64,000 nt of DNA from Peribacillus frigoritolerans (GCF_030676415.1 NZ_JAUUTW010000018.1:55470-119469), one strand, 5' to 3'; shown: positions 45,204 to 55,414, counted from the stretch's first letter. Notes: generated from the sequence alone by a model not told the origin. A program made the numbers and translations.

Positions 45204-47378
45204 ATGAAGCTAATCATTGCGGAGAAACCAGATCAAGGTTCAACGCTAGCAGCTCAATTTAAAACGAAGAAACAGCAAGGCTATATAGAAATCATGCCGA
45301 ATGAACTTTTTCCCGATGGAGCTTATGTAACTTGGGCCGTCGGGCATTTATGTCAACTCGTTTCGCCGGAAACCTATCATTCAAAATGGAAAAAATGGTC
45401 GATGGAGACGTTGCCGATGATTCCTGAGAAATTTCAATATGAAGTGACCCGGCAAAAGGCAAAGCAATTCAATGTTGTGAAGACTTTGCTTAGGAAACCG
45501 GATGTCGATGAAATCATTCATGCAGGTGATGCCGGGCGTGAAGGAGAATTGATTGTACGTAATATCGTTAATCTATGCAATGTCAATAAACCGATGAAAC
45601 GTTTATGGATTTCCTCTTTGACCCCAAAAGCGATTTATGAGGGATTCCAAAATCTGAAGAGCGAGGAAAAAACCAGGCCGCTCTATTATGAAGCGTATAC
45701 GAGAGCTTGTGCGGATTGGGTTGTGGGAATGAATGCATCGAGGGCGTATAGTATTTTATTGAAACAAAGGGGCGTTTCGGATGTGTTTTCAGCTGGAAGG
45801 GTTCAGACACCGACTCTCGCATTGATAGTGAAGCGGGAAATGGAAATTGAGCAATTCAAGTCTGAACCGTTCTGGGAAGTGTTCGCTGACTTCAAGATGG
45901 ATGGAAAGAAATATCAGGGAAAATGGCAGCAGAACAATGATCCGAGAATCAAGACAAAAGAAATGGCTGATAAAATTGCCGCCTTTTGCAAGGGTAAGGA
46001 AGCTGAAATAGCTGAAATGGATACAGAAAGGAAAGAATTTCAGCCGCCTTTGTTATTTAATCTATCGTCATTGCAAGCGACAGTAAACAAGATTTATAAA
46101 TATTCACCGAAACAGACGCTTGATATAGTACAAAGTTTATATCAAAAAGGGATCGTTTCTTATCCACGTTCAGATTCCAATTATGTGACGGAGGGGGAAG
46201 CCGAAACATTTCCCGATATTTTGCAAAAACTAAGCGGATTTTCGGAATATGAATCCCTGTTTCCTTTGCCACAACCGAACATCATGAATAATAAACGGTT
46301 TGTAAATGAAAAGAAAGTGACTGATCACTATGCCATTATCCCGACGGAGCAGGTAACCGATCCAAAGCGGCTTTCCGCTGAAGAACGGAATATTTATGAC
46401 TTGGTGGTACGCCGATTGATTGCGGCCCATTATGAGAAAGCCATTTTCGATTACACCACCATCAAAACGCTTGTCGATAAGCGTGCCGAGTTCATTTCTA
46501 AAGGTAAGCAGCAGATTCAAGAGGGATGGCGCAAAGTGATTTTCCAAAATGACAAGGAAGATGATGATATCATTTTGCCGTCCGTCTCAAAAGGGGATTC
46601 TGGAAAGATCGCCAATATAAAGGTGAAAGAAGGAAAAACCCAGCCTCCTAAGCGCTATACAGAAGGTCAGCTGATCACTTTGATGAAAACTGCCGGAAAG
46701 CATCTGGATAATGAAGAGTTAGAAAAGGTCCTGATGAAAACCGAGGGTCTTGGAACCGAAGCAACTCGGGCTGGCATCATTACCATGCTTAAAGACCGTA
46801 AATACATCAATGTCAAAAAAAACCAGGTGTTTGCGACAGATAAAGGGAAAGTGCTGATTACTGCAATCGGCGAGAAAATCCTGGCTTCACCCGAGATGAC
46901 AGCCAAATGGGAACAGCGTTTAAGGGAAATCGGTGAAGGGAAGGCCTCAGCTGGCGGCTTTATGGAAGCTGTTAAAAAGATGTCAGCAAAAATTATCAGT
47001 GATGCCGTAGAATCATCGGAAAGCTGGGATTTTCAAGGACTGGATACCGAGTCGATTCAACGGAGCGGCCCTAAAAAGAGAAGCTCGGCATCTGTGGGCA
47101 GCTGTAAACTATGCGGTTCTAAGATTGTCGATAAAGGGGAATTCTATGGATGTGTAAGTTATCAAAAAACAAAGTGTAACTTCACTATCTCCAAAAAGAT
47201 CCTTAATAAGAAAATCAGTCAAGCAAATATAAAAAAGCTGTTGGCGAGCGGTGAAACGGATTTGATAAACGGTTTTAAAAAAGGGGAAAAGACCTTTGAT
47301 GCCATTTTATCTTGGTCCGATTCTGAAAAGAAGATCAGTTTTACATTCCCAACAGAACAAAACGTCAAGCAACATTGA
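45204..47378 (+). CDS. topB: DNA topoisomerase III
   Basis: This is a type IA topoisomerase of 724 residues. It has a Toprim domain (LIIAEKPDQGSTLA, HAGDAGREGELI), the active-site tyrosine in GIVSYPRSDSNYVTE, and TEGLGTEATRAGIITML. A C-terminal four-cysteine zinc-finger-like module is also present (CKLCG ... GCVSYQKTKCNF). It relaxes and decatenates DNA with RecQ-type helicases. ATG 45204 has AGGTGA nine bases before; in-frame starts at 45192 and 45198 are alternatives. It marks the start of the conserved chromosomal part. Confidence 0.95.
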   Translation: MKLIIAEKPDQGSTLAAQFKTKKQQGYIEIMPNELFPDGAYVTWAVGHLCQLVSPETYHSKWKKWSMETLPMIPEKFQYEVTRQKAKQFNVVKTLLRKPDVDEIIHAGDAGREGELIVRNIVNLCNVNKPMKRLWISSLTPKAIYEGFQNLKSEEKTRPLYYEAYTRACADWVVGMNASRAYSILLKQRGVSDVFSAGRVQTPTLALIVKREMEIEQFKSEPFWEVFADFKMDGKKYQGKWQQNNDPRIKTKEMADKIAAFCKGKEAEIAEMDTERKEFQPPLLFNLSSLQATVNKIYKYSPKQTLDIVQSLYQKGIVSYPRSDSNYVTEGEAETFPDILQKLSGFSEYESLFPLPQPNIMNNKRFVNEKKVTDHYAIIPTEQVTDPKRLSAEERNIYDLVVRRLIAAHYEKAIFDYTTIKTLVDKRAEFISKGKQQIQEGWRKVIFQNDKEDDDIILPSVSKGDSGKIANIKVKEGKTQPPKRYTEGQLITLMKTAGKHLDNEELEKVLMKTEGLGTEATRAGIITMLKDRKYINVKKNQVFATDKGKVLITAIGEKILASPEMTAKWEQRLREIGEGKASAGGFMEAVKKMSAKIISDAVESSESWDFQGLDTESIQRSGPKKRSSASVGSCKLCGSKIVDKGEFYGCVSYQKTKCNFTISKKILNKKISQANIKKLLASGETDLINGFKKGEKTFDAILSWSDSEKKISFTFPTEQNVKQH

Positions 47379-47480
47379 GAAGAAACTTCATTAAAGGCGC
47401 CCTGAGACTTATATCTTCTTGTTTCGGGGTGGTTTATATAGTAAAATTTTTAGATATGCGTTTGAATGGGAGGATTCCGA

Positions 47481-47909
47481 ATGCCTACACCGAGCATGGA
47501 GGATTACATAGAACAAATTTATTTACTTATTGAAGAAAAAGGATATGCAAGAGTTTCCGATATTGCCGAAAACCTTTCCGTCCACCCATCTTCTGTTACA
47601 AAAATGGTTCAAAAACTTGATCAGGAAAAATATTTGATATATGAAAAGTACCGGGGTCTCGTTTTAACTGCAAATGGGAAAAAAGTTGGTAAAAGGCTCG
47701 TATACCGTCATGAACTTTTAGAACAGATGCTAAGGTTGATTGGGGTCAAGGAAGAAAATATTTATCAGGATGTAGAGGGGATTGAACACCACCTTAGTTG
47801 GAATGCCATCGATAGGATTGGAGACCTGGTTGAATTCTTTGAAGAATCTCCTGACCGTGTCGAGGATTTACGAAAGATACAAAAAAGAAATGAAGAAAAT
47901 TCAAAATAA
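47481..47909 (+). CDS. mntR: manganese-responsive regulator MntR
   Basis: This is a 142-residue DtxR-family regulator. The N-terminal winged helix ([24 protein letters not shown]) is followed by the dimerisation domain. All Bacillus MntR manganese ligands are in place: Asp8, Glu11, His77, Glu99, Glu102 and His103. With Mn(II) it represses Mn uptake and activates Mn efflux of the MeeF/MeeY (TerC) type. A TerC gene is at 63066. ATG 47481 follows GGGAGGA. Its own terminator overlaps the stop codon. Confidence 0.95.
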   Translation: MPTPSMEDYIEQIYLLIEEKGYARVSDIAENLSVHPSSVTKMVQKLDQEKYLIYEKYRGLVLTANGKKVGKRLVYRHELLEQMLRLIGVKEENIYQDVEGIEHHLSWNAIDRIGDLVEFFEESPDRVEDLRKIQKRNEENSK

Positions 47910-47931
47910 ACTGCCGCTGGCAGTTTTTTTT
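47908..47931 (+). terminator. terminator at the end of mntR
   Basis: AAACTGCC at 47908 pairs with GGCAGTTT across GCT and is followed by a T-run. It overlaps the mntR stop codon. Confidence 0.9.
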
Positions 47932-48140
47932 ATGTATTTGAAAATCATCTTTTTTCTTGAACCGGGCATTGTTCCTTTAACAAATAAGGTGTAAAAGGGA
48001 GCGACGTTTTAAAAGAGGATTTTTTGATTATGAGCAGAATAGCTATAAAGAAGCCCCGTATTTTGATTCAGAAAACTAAGTGTTTTGATATTTTTCAGGA
48101 ACTTATTTAATTAGGGGTTAAATGGGAGGGTGAATTTTTG

Positions 48141-48836
48141 ATGAATTTATATACATGGCATCAAGAATCGGAAAAGGAATGGGATGTTTTTGCACCTATG
48201 TGGGTGAAGAATTCGCAAGAAATGTGGGAAACGGGGAGCAGGAAAAACATTATTCCTTTCTTTTCTGAATATGTACCTTCGGGAGTTAAGGTGGCTGACA
48301 TAGGTTGTGGAGATGGAGTTGGTTCCTTGAAATTGGCCGAAGCGGGATTTAAAGTAACTGGAGTTGATTTATCCAATGTGATGATTGAATTTGCAAAGGG
48401 AAAAACGGCTCAACAACCAGAACTTTCTTTCCAGCAAGGGGATTTTTATAATCTTCCATTCAAAGATGAAGAAATGGATGCGGCAATGGTCATTAATTCT
48501 TTGGAATATACGGGTGAACCATTAACGGTGATGGAGGAAATTCAACGGGTAATAAAGCCTGGCGGTTATGTCTGTTTTGGAATACTTGGTCCAACAGCTG
48601 AACCACGGAAAAAATTCAGTTTTCAACGGTTATTAGGAGATAAAGTCATCATGAATACAATGCAGCCTTGGGAATTTGAAAAAATGGCTTTAGAAACGGG
48701 ATGGAAGGCAGTGGCTGATACCGGCGTTGCAAAGAGAGGGGTGGACTATACAAAACTAGGACATTTTTCAAAGGAATTAAAGCAAGCTGTATCGTTCATG
48801 TGGCTGTTCCTCCTTCAAAAAGAGGTGGGGCAGTGA
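48141..48836 (+). CDS. class I SAM-dependent methyltransferase
   Basis: This is a 231-residue Methyltransf_11-type enzyme. Motif I is VADIGCGDGVGSLKLAEAG, followed by VTGVDLSNVMIEFAKG, DFYNLPFKDEEMDAAMVINSLEY and IKPGGYVCFGILG. The substrate cannot be named. ATG 48141 follows a GGGAGG; a TTG one codon earlier is possible. Its stop TGA shares bases with the ATG of the next gene (TGATG), so the two are translationally coupled. Confidence 0.9.
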   Translation: MNLYTWHQESEKEWDVFAPMWVKNSQEMWETGSRKNIIPFFSEYVPSGVKVADIGCGDGVGSLKLAEAGFKVTGVDLSNVMIEFAKGKTAQQPELSFQQGDFYNLPFKDEEMDAAMVINSLEYTGEPLTVMEEIQRVIKPGGYVCFGILGPTAEPRKKFSFQRLLGDKVIMNTMQPWEFEKMALETGWKAVADTGVAKRGVDYTKLGHFSKELKQAVSFMWLFLLQKEVGQ

Positions 48837-49531
48837 TGGAGAAGTATCAAATCGATCAATTCGTTGAAAAGACGAAACAGCAGGATAAAGGGCAAGGCTT
48901 ATTCGAACTTGAAACGGAACGAATTCTGGAGATTAATTTGGAAAAGCAGATCTGGGCAAAAATGGGGACGATGGTTTCTTATCGCGGCCATATTAAATTC
49001 GAGCGGGAAGGTATCTTGGAGCATGGTCTTGGTAAACTCTTTAAAAAAGCCTTAACTGGTGAGGGTGCATCTTTGATGAAAGCGACTGGAAGCGGCAAGC
49101 TATACGTCGCGGATCAAGGGAAGAAGATTTCTATTTTACAGTTAAATGGTGAATCGATCTGTGTTAACGGAAATGATTTACTTGCATTTGAGCCGGGGAT
49201 TCAATGGGATATAAAAATGATGCGGCGCATTGCCGGGTTATTGGCGGGGGGATTGTTCAACGTAAGGCTCGAGGGGAGAGGCATGGTCGCATTCACTTCC
49301 CATTATGAGCCGCTTACTTTAATGGTGGAACATGGGAATCCGGTCTATACGGATCCGAATGCCACAGTAGCTTGGTCAGGGGAATTGCATCCTGAATTCG
49401 TAACGGATGTTTCATTGAAGTCGTTTTTTGGAAGGGGAAGCGGCGAATCCGTTCAAATGAAATTCGAAGGTCAAGGATTTGTGGTCGTGCAACCTTTTGA
49501 AGAGGTGTATTTTGGTAATAAGGAATCATGA
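48836..49531 (+). CDS. AIM24-family protein
   Basis: This is a 231-residue beta-rich protein of the AIM24/TIGR00266-like family (WAKMGTMVSYRGHIKFE, GEGASLMKATGSGKLYVAD, GGLFNVRLEGRGMVAFTSH). Its function in bacteria is not established; the fold is a tryptophan-RNA-binding-attenuator-like beta prism. It overlaps the methyltransferase by one base. GAGGTGG serves as ribosome binding site. The unit ends in a strong hairpin. Confidence 0.85.
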   Translation: MEKYQIDQFVEKTKQQDKGQGLFELETERILEINLEKQIWAKMGTMVSYRGHIKFEREGILEHGLGKLFKKALTGEGASLMKATGSGKLYVADQGKKISILQLNGESICVNGNDLLAFEPGIQWDIKMMRRIAGLLAGGLFNVRLEGRGMVAFTSHYEPLTLMVEHGNPVYTDPNATVAWSGELHPEFVTDVSLKSFFGRGSGESVQMKFEGQGFVVVQPFEEVYFGNKES

Positions 49532-49534
49532 AAC

Positions 49535-49565
49535 AAACAACCTGAGTCAGAAACTCAGGTTGTTT
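49535..49565. terminator. terminator between AIM24 gene and metA (bidirectional)
   Basis: AAACAACCTGAGT pairs perfectly with ACTCAGGTTGTTT around five bases. T on one flank and A on the other let it serve both converging genes. Confidence 0.9.
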
Positions 49566-49637
49566 CCCATGATAATCGGAAGTGGCTGCCCAAAAAACGA
49601 TTCACTTAAAAGTGAAAGCTTCTTTTTCCTTACCCTT

Positions 49638-50546
49638 TCAATCCCACTCATAAGGGGTTGATTGGTAGACATAATAGTTCAGCCAATTCGAGAACATCAG
49701 GCTGCAATGGCTCTTCCAGCGGTGAAGAGGTACCTTGGTCGGATCGTTATCAGGGAAGTAATTTTCAGGGAGTTGCGTCTTGATCCCACGCTCCCTATCG
49801 CGCTTGTATTCTACACCTAGGGTATCGGCATCATACTCGAAATGGCCGGTAACCATAATTCTTTTTCCATCAACTGAAGCAGCCATCAAAACACCAGCCT
49901 GATCGGACTGTGCGAGAACCTTCAATTCTGGATGGTTAACTAATTTTTGATAGTCAATATCCGTATAGCGTGAATGAGGGGCCATAAAATAATCATCGAA
50001 TCCGCGGACTAGATTTTCATTCGGTTCAAGGACCTCATGGGTGTATACCCCGAAGCATTTCTCTGGAAGTTCGTATTTGCCTATTCCATAATGATGGTAC
50101 AGGGCAGCTTGTGCCCCCCAACAGATATGTAGGGTGGATGTGACATTTTCGCTTGACCAATTCATGATACTCTGCAGTTCTTCCCAATAATTAACGTCTG
50201 AAAATTCCAGCTTTTCTACTGGAGCGCCTGTAATGATCAAGCCGTCATATTTCTTCGTGCGAATATCATTAAATGATTTGTAAAATTGATCTAAATGAAA
50301 TTTACTTGTGTTTTTTGATTCATGTGTGCTCAAGCGCAGAAATGATATATTTACTTGAATGGGAGTATTGCCAAGAAACCGCAGTAACTGGGCCTCCGTT
50401 TTTTCTTTTTCTGGCATTAGGTTTAAAATTAATATATTCAACGGACGGATTTCCTGATTGGTAGCTCTTTCCTCATCCATTACGAAGATATTTTCCTGTT
50501 CTAAAATTTCCCTTGCTGGCAGTTGTTCCGGAATTCTGATTGGCAT
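49638..50546 (-). CDS. metAA: homoserine O-acyltransferase MetA, predicted acetyl-CoA user
   Basis: This is a 302-residue MetA enzyme that acylates homoserine in methionine synthesis. The catalytic residues of the family are in place: Cys142 in HICWGAQ, and His235 and Glu237 in TGHFEYD. The specificity position 111 is Glu (GAPVEKLEF), which in the Bacillus cereus enzyme was shown to select acetyl-CoA, whereas Gly gives succinyl-CoA. The product is therefore predicted to be O-acetylhomoserine. AGGAGG precedes the ATG. No S-box leader fits in the short upstream region. Confidence 0.95.
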   Translation of the reverse strand: MPIRIPEQLPAREILEQENIFVMDEERATNQEIRPLNILILNLMPEKEKTEAQLLRFLGNTPIQVNISFLRLSTHESKNTSKFHLDQFYKSFNDIRTKKYDGLIITGAPVEKLEFSDVNYWEELQSIMNWSSENVTSTLHICWGAQAALYHHYGIGKYELPEKCFGVYTHEVLEPNENLVRGFDDYFMAPHSRYTDIDYQKLVNHPELKVLAQSDQAGVLMAASVDGKRIMVTGHFEYDADTLGVEYKRDRERGIKTQLPENYFPDNDPTKVPLHRWKSHCSLMFSNWLNYYVYQSTPYEWD

Positions 50547-50713
50547 GATTAGCCTCCTTCTTCAAAAATCATAATATTTTAATTATATAGAAAATTATTG
50601 AATAGGAAAGCTATTTTAATAATTTCTTGTTAATCCGAAGGAAATGGCCTGGGAATGGTAAAATGGGAAGATCATGATTACATAAACTATGAAGTTTGAG
50701 AGGTGTTTGGAGA

Positions 50714-51247
50714 TTGTTTGATCCTACAGCATTTGAGAACATGAAAGTGGTATTGGAAGGAGCGGTTTACGATCGTGACTTTATTGGAGATATATTGGTC
50801 ATAAACCGTGATGATATTGTAAATCTCTCGACCATGTCCAGATCATATAAGATTGAGATGGAATTGAAAAAAACAATCGCGCCTATTTCGATTAGCGGTG
50901 CCATTGAGTTACACGCTTCACTACAGAACCTAAGTTCGGAGTTACTCGATGCAGCTATTGATGATACGCATTCGGGCTGCACGGTCGATATTTTCATTTC
51001 TTTTCCCAAAAAGCTTGATGAAGTGAATGCTGAACAATTGTTGAACGACCTGGAAAAAATTTGGGGAGATCAGAGAATCATTTCAGTGACGACCAGCGAT
51101 ACGTTCAGTAAACAATTGCAACCCGTTACTTCTTCTTTATATAAAGTTTCATTTGGAAGGCTTGTAAAGGAAGAGCAAATGGATGACTTGGAAGACATGG
51201 TAGAGTATTTGATTCAATCCATACAAGCAGTGAAGATTCCGGGATGA
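50714..51247 (+). CDS. hypothetical protein, conserved-looking, unknown
   Basis: I do not recognise a family. The start is TTG 50714, nine bases after GAGGTG; an in-frame TTG at 50696 lacks a site. The protein of about 177 residues is acidic, with mixed alpha/beta character. It has no signal, no membrane helix and two Cys at most. It sits between metA (divergent) and the peroxidase gene and is preceded by a GGTAAAATGG-like promoter. Codon use matches the core genome, so it is a real gene. Confidence 0.7.
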   Translation: MFDPTAFENMKVVLEGAVYDRDFIGDILVINRDDIVNLSTMSRSYKIEMELKKTIAPISISGAIELHASLQNLSSELLDAAIDDTHSGCTVDIFISFPKKLDEVNAEQLLNDLEKIWGDQRIISVTTSDTFSKQLQPVTSSLYKVSFGRLVKEEQMDDLEDMVEYLIQSIQAVKIPG

Positions 51248-51325
51248 TAGGAAAAGGATAAAAGTTGGTAAACCTGCCTTTAAATACGGTAAAATGAATC
51301 ATCATACTAAAGGGAGAGAACATAC

Positions 51326-51802
51326 ATGTCCATTTACGAATTTGAAGTCAATAAAATCAATGGCCAAACCATCTCGCTTGAGGAATATAGAGGGAAAGTG
51401 ATGATTATAGTGAATACCGCAAGCAAATGCGGTTTTTCGCCACAGTATGATGATTTGCAAAGCCTGTATGTGCAATATAAAGAGGATGGAGTTGTCGTGC
51501 TTGGTTTTCCGTGTAATCAGTTTTTGAATCAGGAGCCTGGTGATGATCTGGAAATCGATTCATACTGCAAATTGAATCATGGTATAACATTCCCGATGTT
51601 TGCAAAAGTGAATGTCAATGGAAAGGAATCCCACCCCTTATTCAGCTATCTGACTGAAAATGCTCCTGGAGTGATGGGGTCCAAATCGATAAAATGGAAT
51701 TTTACAAAGTTCTTGATTGATCGTAATGGAAATATTGTCAGCAGGTATGCGCCTAAAACAAAACCTCTGGAAATGGAAGAGGATATAAAAAAATTATTAT
51801 GA
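51326..51802 (+). CDS. bsaA: glutathione peroxidase-like thiol peroxidase
   Basis: This is a 158-residue GPx-family protein. The peroxidatic Cys35 lies in NTASKCGFSPQYDDLQ, the Gln is in VLGFPCNQFLNQEPG and the Trp in IKWNFTKFLIDRNG. Bacterial Cys-type enzymes of this family usually use thioredoxin or bacillithiol-related reductants rather than glutathione. GGGAGAG precedes the ATG. In B. subtilis the homologue (bsaA) is also next to metA and ypgQ/ypgR, which supports conserved order. Confidence 0.95.
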   Translation: MSIYEFEVNKINGQTISLEEYRGKVMIIVNTASKCGFSPQYDDLQSLYVQYKEDGVVVLGFPCNQFLNQEPGDDLEIDSYCKLNHGITFPMFAKVNVNGKESHPLFSYLTENAPGVMGSKSIKWNFTKFLIDRNGNIVSRYAPKTKPLEMEEDIKKLL

Positions 51803-51949
51803 AGAATGATATCGAGTTCCAACGGAAGCTGCATTTTCTGTTGGGCTCTTTTTTTGAGGAAAAATATTTATTGCATGCATCCGTTTTTAAAAGGGGACAG
51901 ATGGGTGGTATGTTGAATATAATAAAAGACACAAATGAGGGGGGAAACC

Positions 51950-52795
51950 ATGGAACGAATTGCATGGGTAACAGATAGTACGGGAACTTTAGACGAAGAA
52001 TTATCATTGAATGAACATGTATACGTCGTTCCGATGGTCGTCATCATCGATGGGAAGGAATATGAAGATGGTGTCGACCTATTACCTGAGGAATTATACC
52101 GGCGGATGAGTGAGGAAAAAATCACCGCCACTACGTCACAGCCCTCGGTCGGCAGATTCCAAGAGTTATATGAGGAGCTTGAAAAACGCTATGATCGAAT
52201 CATAGCCGTACATCTTTCAAGTGAATTGAGCGGGACCGTTTCCGCGAGCAGGCAAGCAGCACAAATGGTTACGATCCCCGTTGACGTTTTTGATACTTTA
52301 CTTATTTCCTTTCCAATGCTATTAATCTTGAAACGGCTCATGCATTATATTGATAAAGGCGATTCTATCAATGAGGCTTTCGTCAAAACGAGAATGTATG
52401 CGGATAACCATGAAACCTATGTATTAATAGGTTCTTTAGATCAGCTGCATCGCAGCGGCAGGTTAACAAACGCACAGTATATTCTAGGTAGCCTATTGAG
52501 CTTTAAACCCATCATTTCCATCGAAAAGGGTGTGCTTCATACTAAATCTAAACCTCGAAACCTTAAAAAAGCGGAAAAACAGATCTTCACTGATTTTCGC
52601 AGATCAGTGGAAGCGGGAAAAGTAAAAGAATGCACCATATTATATGGTGCAGTGTCGGAGCAGGTACAAAGATGGAAAAAGATGATTTCCGAAGAATTTC
52701 CCCATGTGTTGACCCATGTATCCCCACTGGGCAGTGCCATAGGGGTGCATACCGGTGAACAGACAATTGGAATCAGTTGGTTCAATGAAGATTAA
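51950..52795 (+). CDS. DegV-family fatty-acid-binding protein
   Basis: This is a 281-residue DegV protein with the N-terminal VTDSTGTLDEELS and TTSQPSVGRFQELYEEL. It also has SSELSGTVSASRQAA, LDQLHRSGRLTN and a late SPLGSAIGVHTG motif. DegV/FakB proteins bind a fatty acid and present it to a FakA kinase. ATG 51950 follows GAGGGGGG. FakA is not in this window. It has its own promoter region. Confidence 0.9.
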   Translation: MERIAWVTDSTGTLDEELSLNEHVYVVPMVVIIDGKEYEDGVDLLPEELYRRMSEEKITATTSQPSVGRFQELYEELEKRYDRIIAVHLSSELSGTVSASRQAAQMVTIPVDVFDTLLISFPMLLILKRLMHYIDKGDSINEAFVKTRMYADNHETYVLIGSLDQLHRSGRLTNAQYILGSLLSFKPIISIEKGVLHTKSKPRNLKKAEKQIFTDFRRSVEAGKVKECTILYGAVSEQVQRWKKMISEEFPHVLTHVSPLGSAIGVHTGEQTIGISWFNED

Positions 52796-52848
52796 AGCAC
52801 AACATTATTGAGAACCATGGTAAAATAGAAAGGACATGGAGTGGTGAA

Positions 52849-53493
52849 ATGAAACGAACGATGATTGAATTAACGGAGAAGTATGTATATGACCAATTGA
52901 ATTCTGATGCCAGCGGCCATGATTGGTTCCATATCGATCGGGTTCGTAAGCTGGCTTTACATATTGCAAAAGAAGAACGAAAAGGAAATGAGTTCATCAT
53001 TGAATTGGCGGCTCTGCTTCATGATATCCCGGATGATAAACTAAACCAGGAAGCCGATGGAGGCTGGAAAAAGCTTGACGGTTGGTTTGATGAAATAAAG
53101 TTGGATATTGATAGTATGGATGCCATCAAACAGATCATCAATACAATTTCATATAGTGCAGGGCAGTTGAAGCTTCCTTCGATCGAGGCTGAAATTGTTC
53201 AGGATGCGGACCGCTTGGATGCAATTGGTGCCATTGGCATAGCCAGGACATTTGCATTTGGCGGAAAAAAGGGACAACTTATGTATGATCCTTCATTGCC
53301 CATAAGGGAAAACATGACCAAGAAGGAATACAGGCATGGCAAAAGCTCTTCCATTCATCACTTTCATGAAAAATTATTGCGTTTGCAAGATATGCTCAAT
53401 ACTTGTACAGCCAAGAAGATTGCAAGTGAAAGGCATGAATATATGGTTGGATTTTTAGAGGAATTTAATAAGGAATGGGATGTACGATTATGA
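52849..53493 (+). CDS. HD-domain phosphohydrolase (YpgQ/YedJ type)
   Basis: This is a 214-residue HD superfamily enzyme. The metal ligands lie in DASGHDWFHIDRV, AALLHDIPDDKL (HD pair) and QDADRLDAIGAIG. The B. subtilis relative YpgQ hydrolyses nucleotides, and its gene is in the same order next to ypgR. The frame ends within the start of the ABC-F gene (four-base ATGA overlap at 53490), so they are coupled. GGAGTGG precedes the ATG. Confidence 0.9.
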   Translation: MKRTMIELTEKYVYDQLNSDASGHDWFHIDRVRKLALHIAKEERKGNEFIIELAALLHDIPDDKLNQEADGGWKKLDGWFDEIKLDIDSMDAIKQIINTISYSAGQLKLPSIEAEIVQDADRLDAIGAIGIARTFAFGGKKGQLMYDPSLPIRENMTKKEYRHGKSSSIHHFHEKLLRLQDMLNTCTAKKIASERHEYMVGFLEEFNKEWDVRL

Positions 53494-55367
53494 AAGTTTT
53501 TAGCATGGAACATGTAATGAAAACCCAAGGGGAAAAGCTGCTTTTTAAAGATGTCTCTTTTTCCATTACCGAAGGGGAAAAAATCGGGATCGTTGGGATA
53601 AACGGCACCGGTAAATCGACATTATTGAATATCATCGCAGGGTTGGAAGACAGTGATTTAGGAACGAAGGATCATCCGAATGATTATACGATTTCCTATC
53701 TATCCCAAGATCCGCATTTTGATGATAAATTGACGATCATGGAATATATGTATGAAAGTTCAACTCCTGTATTTTCGTTGATTAAAGAGTATGAAAAGAC
53801 GCTCGTTCAACTCCAGGTAGACCCGCAGAATAGCGCAATACAGGACCGTTTGTTAAAACAGCAACAGGATATGGACACGCTTGGCGCCTGGGATACAAGT
53901 GCCAATGCCAGAACGATCCTGACCAAGCTTGGTCTTCCTGATCATTCAAGGAAATTGGGGGAACTGTCAGGTGGCCAAAAAAAACGTGCGGCGCTGGCAA
54001 AAACCTTGATTGAGACCCCAGATTTACTGATTTTGGATGAGCCAACGAACCATCTGGATTTTGAAAGCATCACTTGGCTTGAAGAATATTTAGGGAAATA
54101 TCAAAAGTCCGTTTTATTTGTAACCCATGATCGATATTTCCTTGATCGTGTGTCCAATAAGATTTGGGAAATTGCCCAAACGCAGCTTTTCGAATACAAA
54201 GGAAACTATGCGGATTATTTAGAATCAAAGGCCATTCGCGAAGAGAATGAATCGGCTGAAAGAACGAAAAAGGAAAGTCTATTCAAAAAAGAACTGGCCT
54301 GGATCCGTAAAGGTGCCAAGGCCCGTACAACGAAACAAAAGGCCAGGATCCAACGCTTCGAAACATTGGAATCAGGTGTAAAGGATAAGCAGAAAACCGA
54401 GAACCTGGAAATGGAATTAAGCGGTGCCCGTCTCGGGAAAAAGGTACTTGAAATGCAGGGTGTTTCTAAATCCTTCGGTGATCGAACCATCATCAATCAT
54501 TTTTCCTTCCTCTTCAAACCAGGTGATCGAATTGGGATCGTCGGTAATAATGGCAGTGGTAAGTCAACCTTGTTAAATATCCTGGCAGGACGGGAATCTA
54601 TAGATGAAGGAAACCTGGAAAAAGGGCAAACCGTGAAAATAGGCTACTATACGCAAGAAAGCGTCGATATGGATGAGAATTTGCGCATGATAGAGTATAT
54701 TCGCGAAACGGCAGATTCAATCGCCCTTAAAGATGGTAGTTTCATATCGGCTGCGCAGATGCTTGAAAGGTTCTTGTTTCCAATGGGATCGCATGGGACG
54801 CCAATTCGCAAGCTGTCCGGTGGGGAGAAAAGGCGATTATATCTCCTTAATATATTGATGTCGGCACCTAATGTCCTGCTTTTGGATGAACCGACGAATG
54901 ATTTGGACACACAAACCTTGACCGTTCTGGAGGATTATTTAGAAACGTTTTCAGGTGTAGTCATTACTGTATCGCATGATAGGTATTTCTTGGATAAAAC
55001 GTGCCATCAGCTTCTTGTTTTCAAGAATAAAGGTGAAATTGATTTCTATTACGGCAATTATTCAGAGTTCTTGGAAGAAAAGACGGAAGAGGCCGTGCCA
55101 GTAAAAGCACCAGAACCTCAAATGAACCGGACCGAAAAGAAAAAGAAAAAACTGACTTATGCGGAAAGTAAGGAATGGGAAGAGATAGAAGGGAACATGG
55201 AACGGGCCGAGCTGCGCCTGAAAGAAATAACATCAGAAATGTCAGCGGCGGGAAGCGATTTTGAAAAAGTCCGCCTGCTGCTTGAAGAAGAAAAGGAACT
55301 AACGGATAAATTAGACCATTTAATGGAAAGATGGGCGTATTTAGCGGAAAAATTGGAAGAGGAATAA
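53490..55367 (+). CDS. yfmR: ABC-F ATPase (YfmR/Uup type)
   Basis: This is a 625-residue soluble protein with two ABC ATPase domains. Walker A motifs are GINGTGKST and GNNGSGKST, signatures are LSGGQKKRAALA and LSGGEKRRLYLL, and Walker B motifs are LLILDEPTNHLD and VLLLDEPTNDLD. A charged linker (about 240-300) and a C-terminal coiled-coil with PVKAPEPQMNRTEKKKKK complete it. This is the ABC-F layout; such proteins act on ribosomes. Length and C-terminal coil point to the YfmR/Uup group. ATG 53490 overlaps the HD gene. Confidence 0.85.
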   Translation: MKVFSMEHVMKTQGEKLLFKDVSFSITEGEKIGIVGINGTGKSTLLNIIAGLEDSDLGTKDHPNDYTISYLSQDPHFDDKLTIMEYMYESSTPVFSLIKEYEKTLVQLQVDPQNSAIQDRLLKQQQDMDTLGAWDTSANARTILTKLGLPDHSRKLGELSGGQKKRAALAKTLIETPDLLILDEPTNHLDFESITWLEEYLGKYQKSVLFVTHDRYFLDRVSNKIWEIAQTQLFEYKGNYADYLESKAIREENESAERTKKESLFKKELAWIRKGAKARTTKQKARIQRFETLESGVKDKQKTENLEMELSGARLGKKVLEMQGVSKSFGDRTIINHFSFLFKPGDRIGIVGNNGSGKSTLLNILAGRESIDEGNLEKGQTVKIGYYTQESVDMDENLRMIEYIRETADSIALKDGSFISAAQMLERFLFPMGSHGTPIRKLSGGEKRRLYLLNILMSAPNVLLLDEPTNDLDTQTLTVLEDYLETFSGVVITVSHDRYFLDKTCHQLLVFKNKGEIDFYYGNYSEFLEEKTEEAVPVKAPEPQMNRTEKKKKKLTYAESKEWEEIEGNMERAELRLKEITSEMSAAGSDFEKVRLLLEEEKELTDKLDHLMERWAYLAEKLEEE

Positions 55368-55374
55368 GCGTGGT

Positions 55375-55414
55375 GACCGGTCCAAGTGAGCAAACTTGGA
55401 TCGGTCTTTTTTTT
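55375..55414 (+). terminator. terminator after ABC-F gene
   Basis: GACCGGTCCAAGT pairs with ACTTGGATCGGTC (one mismatch) around six bases, followed by T8. Confidence 0.95.

Noticed and set aside
50547..50713. SAM (S-box) riboswitch before metA
   Set aside because: The upstream region is about 150 bases and shared with the divergent gene. No S-box core or anti-terminator pair is seen.
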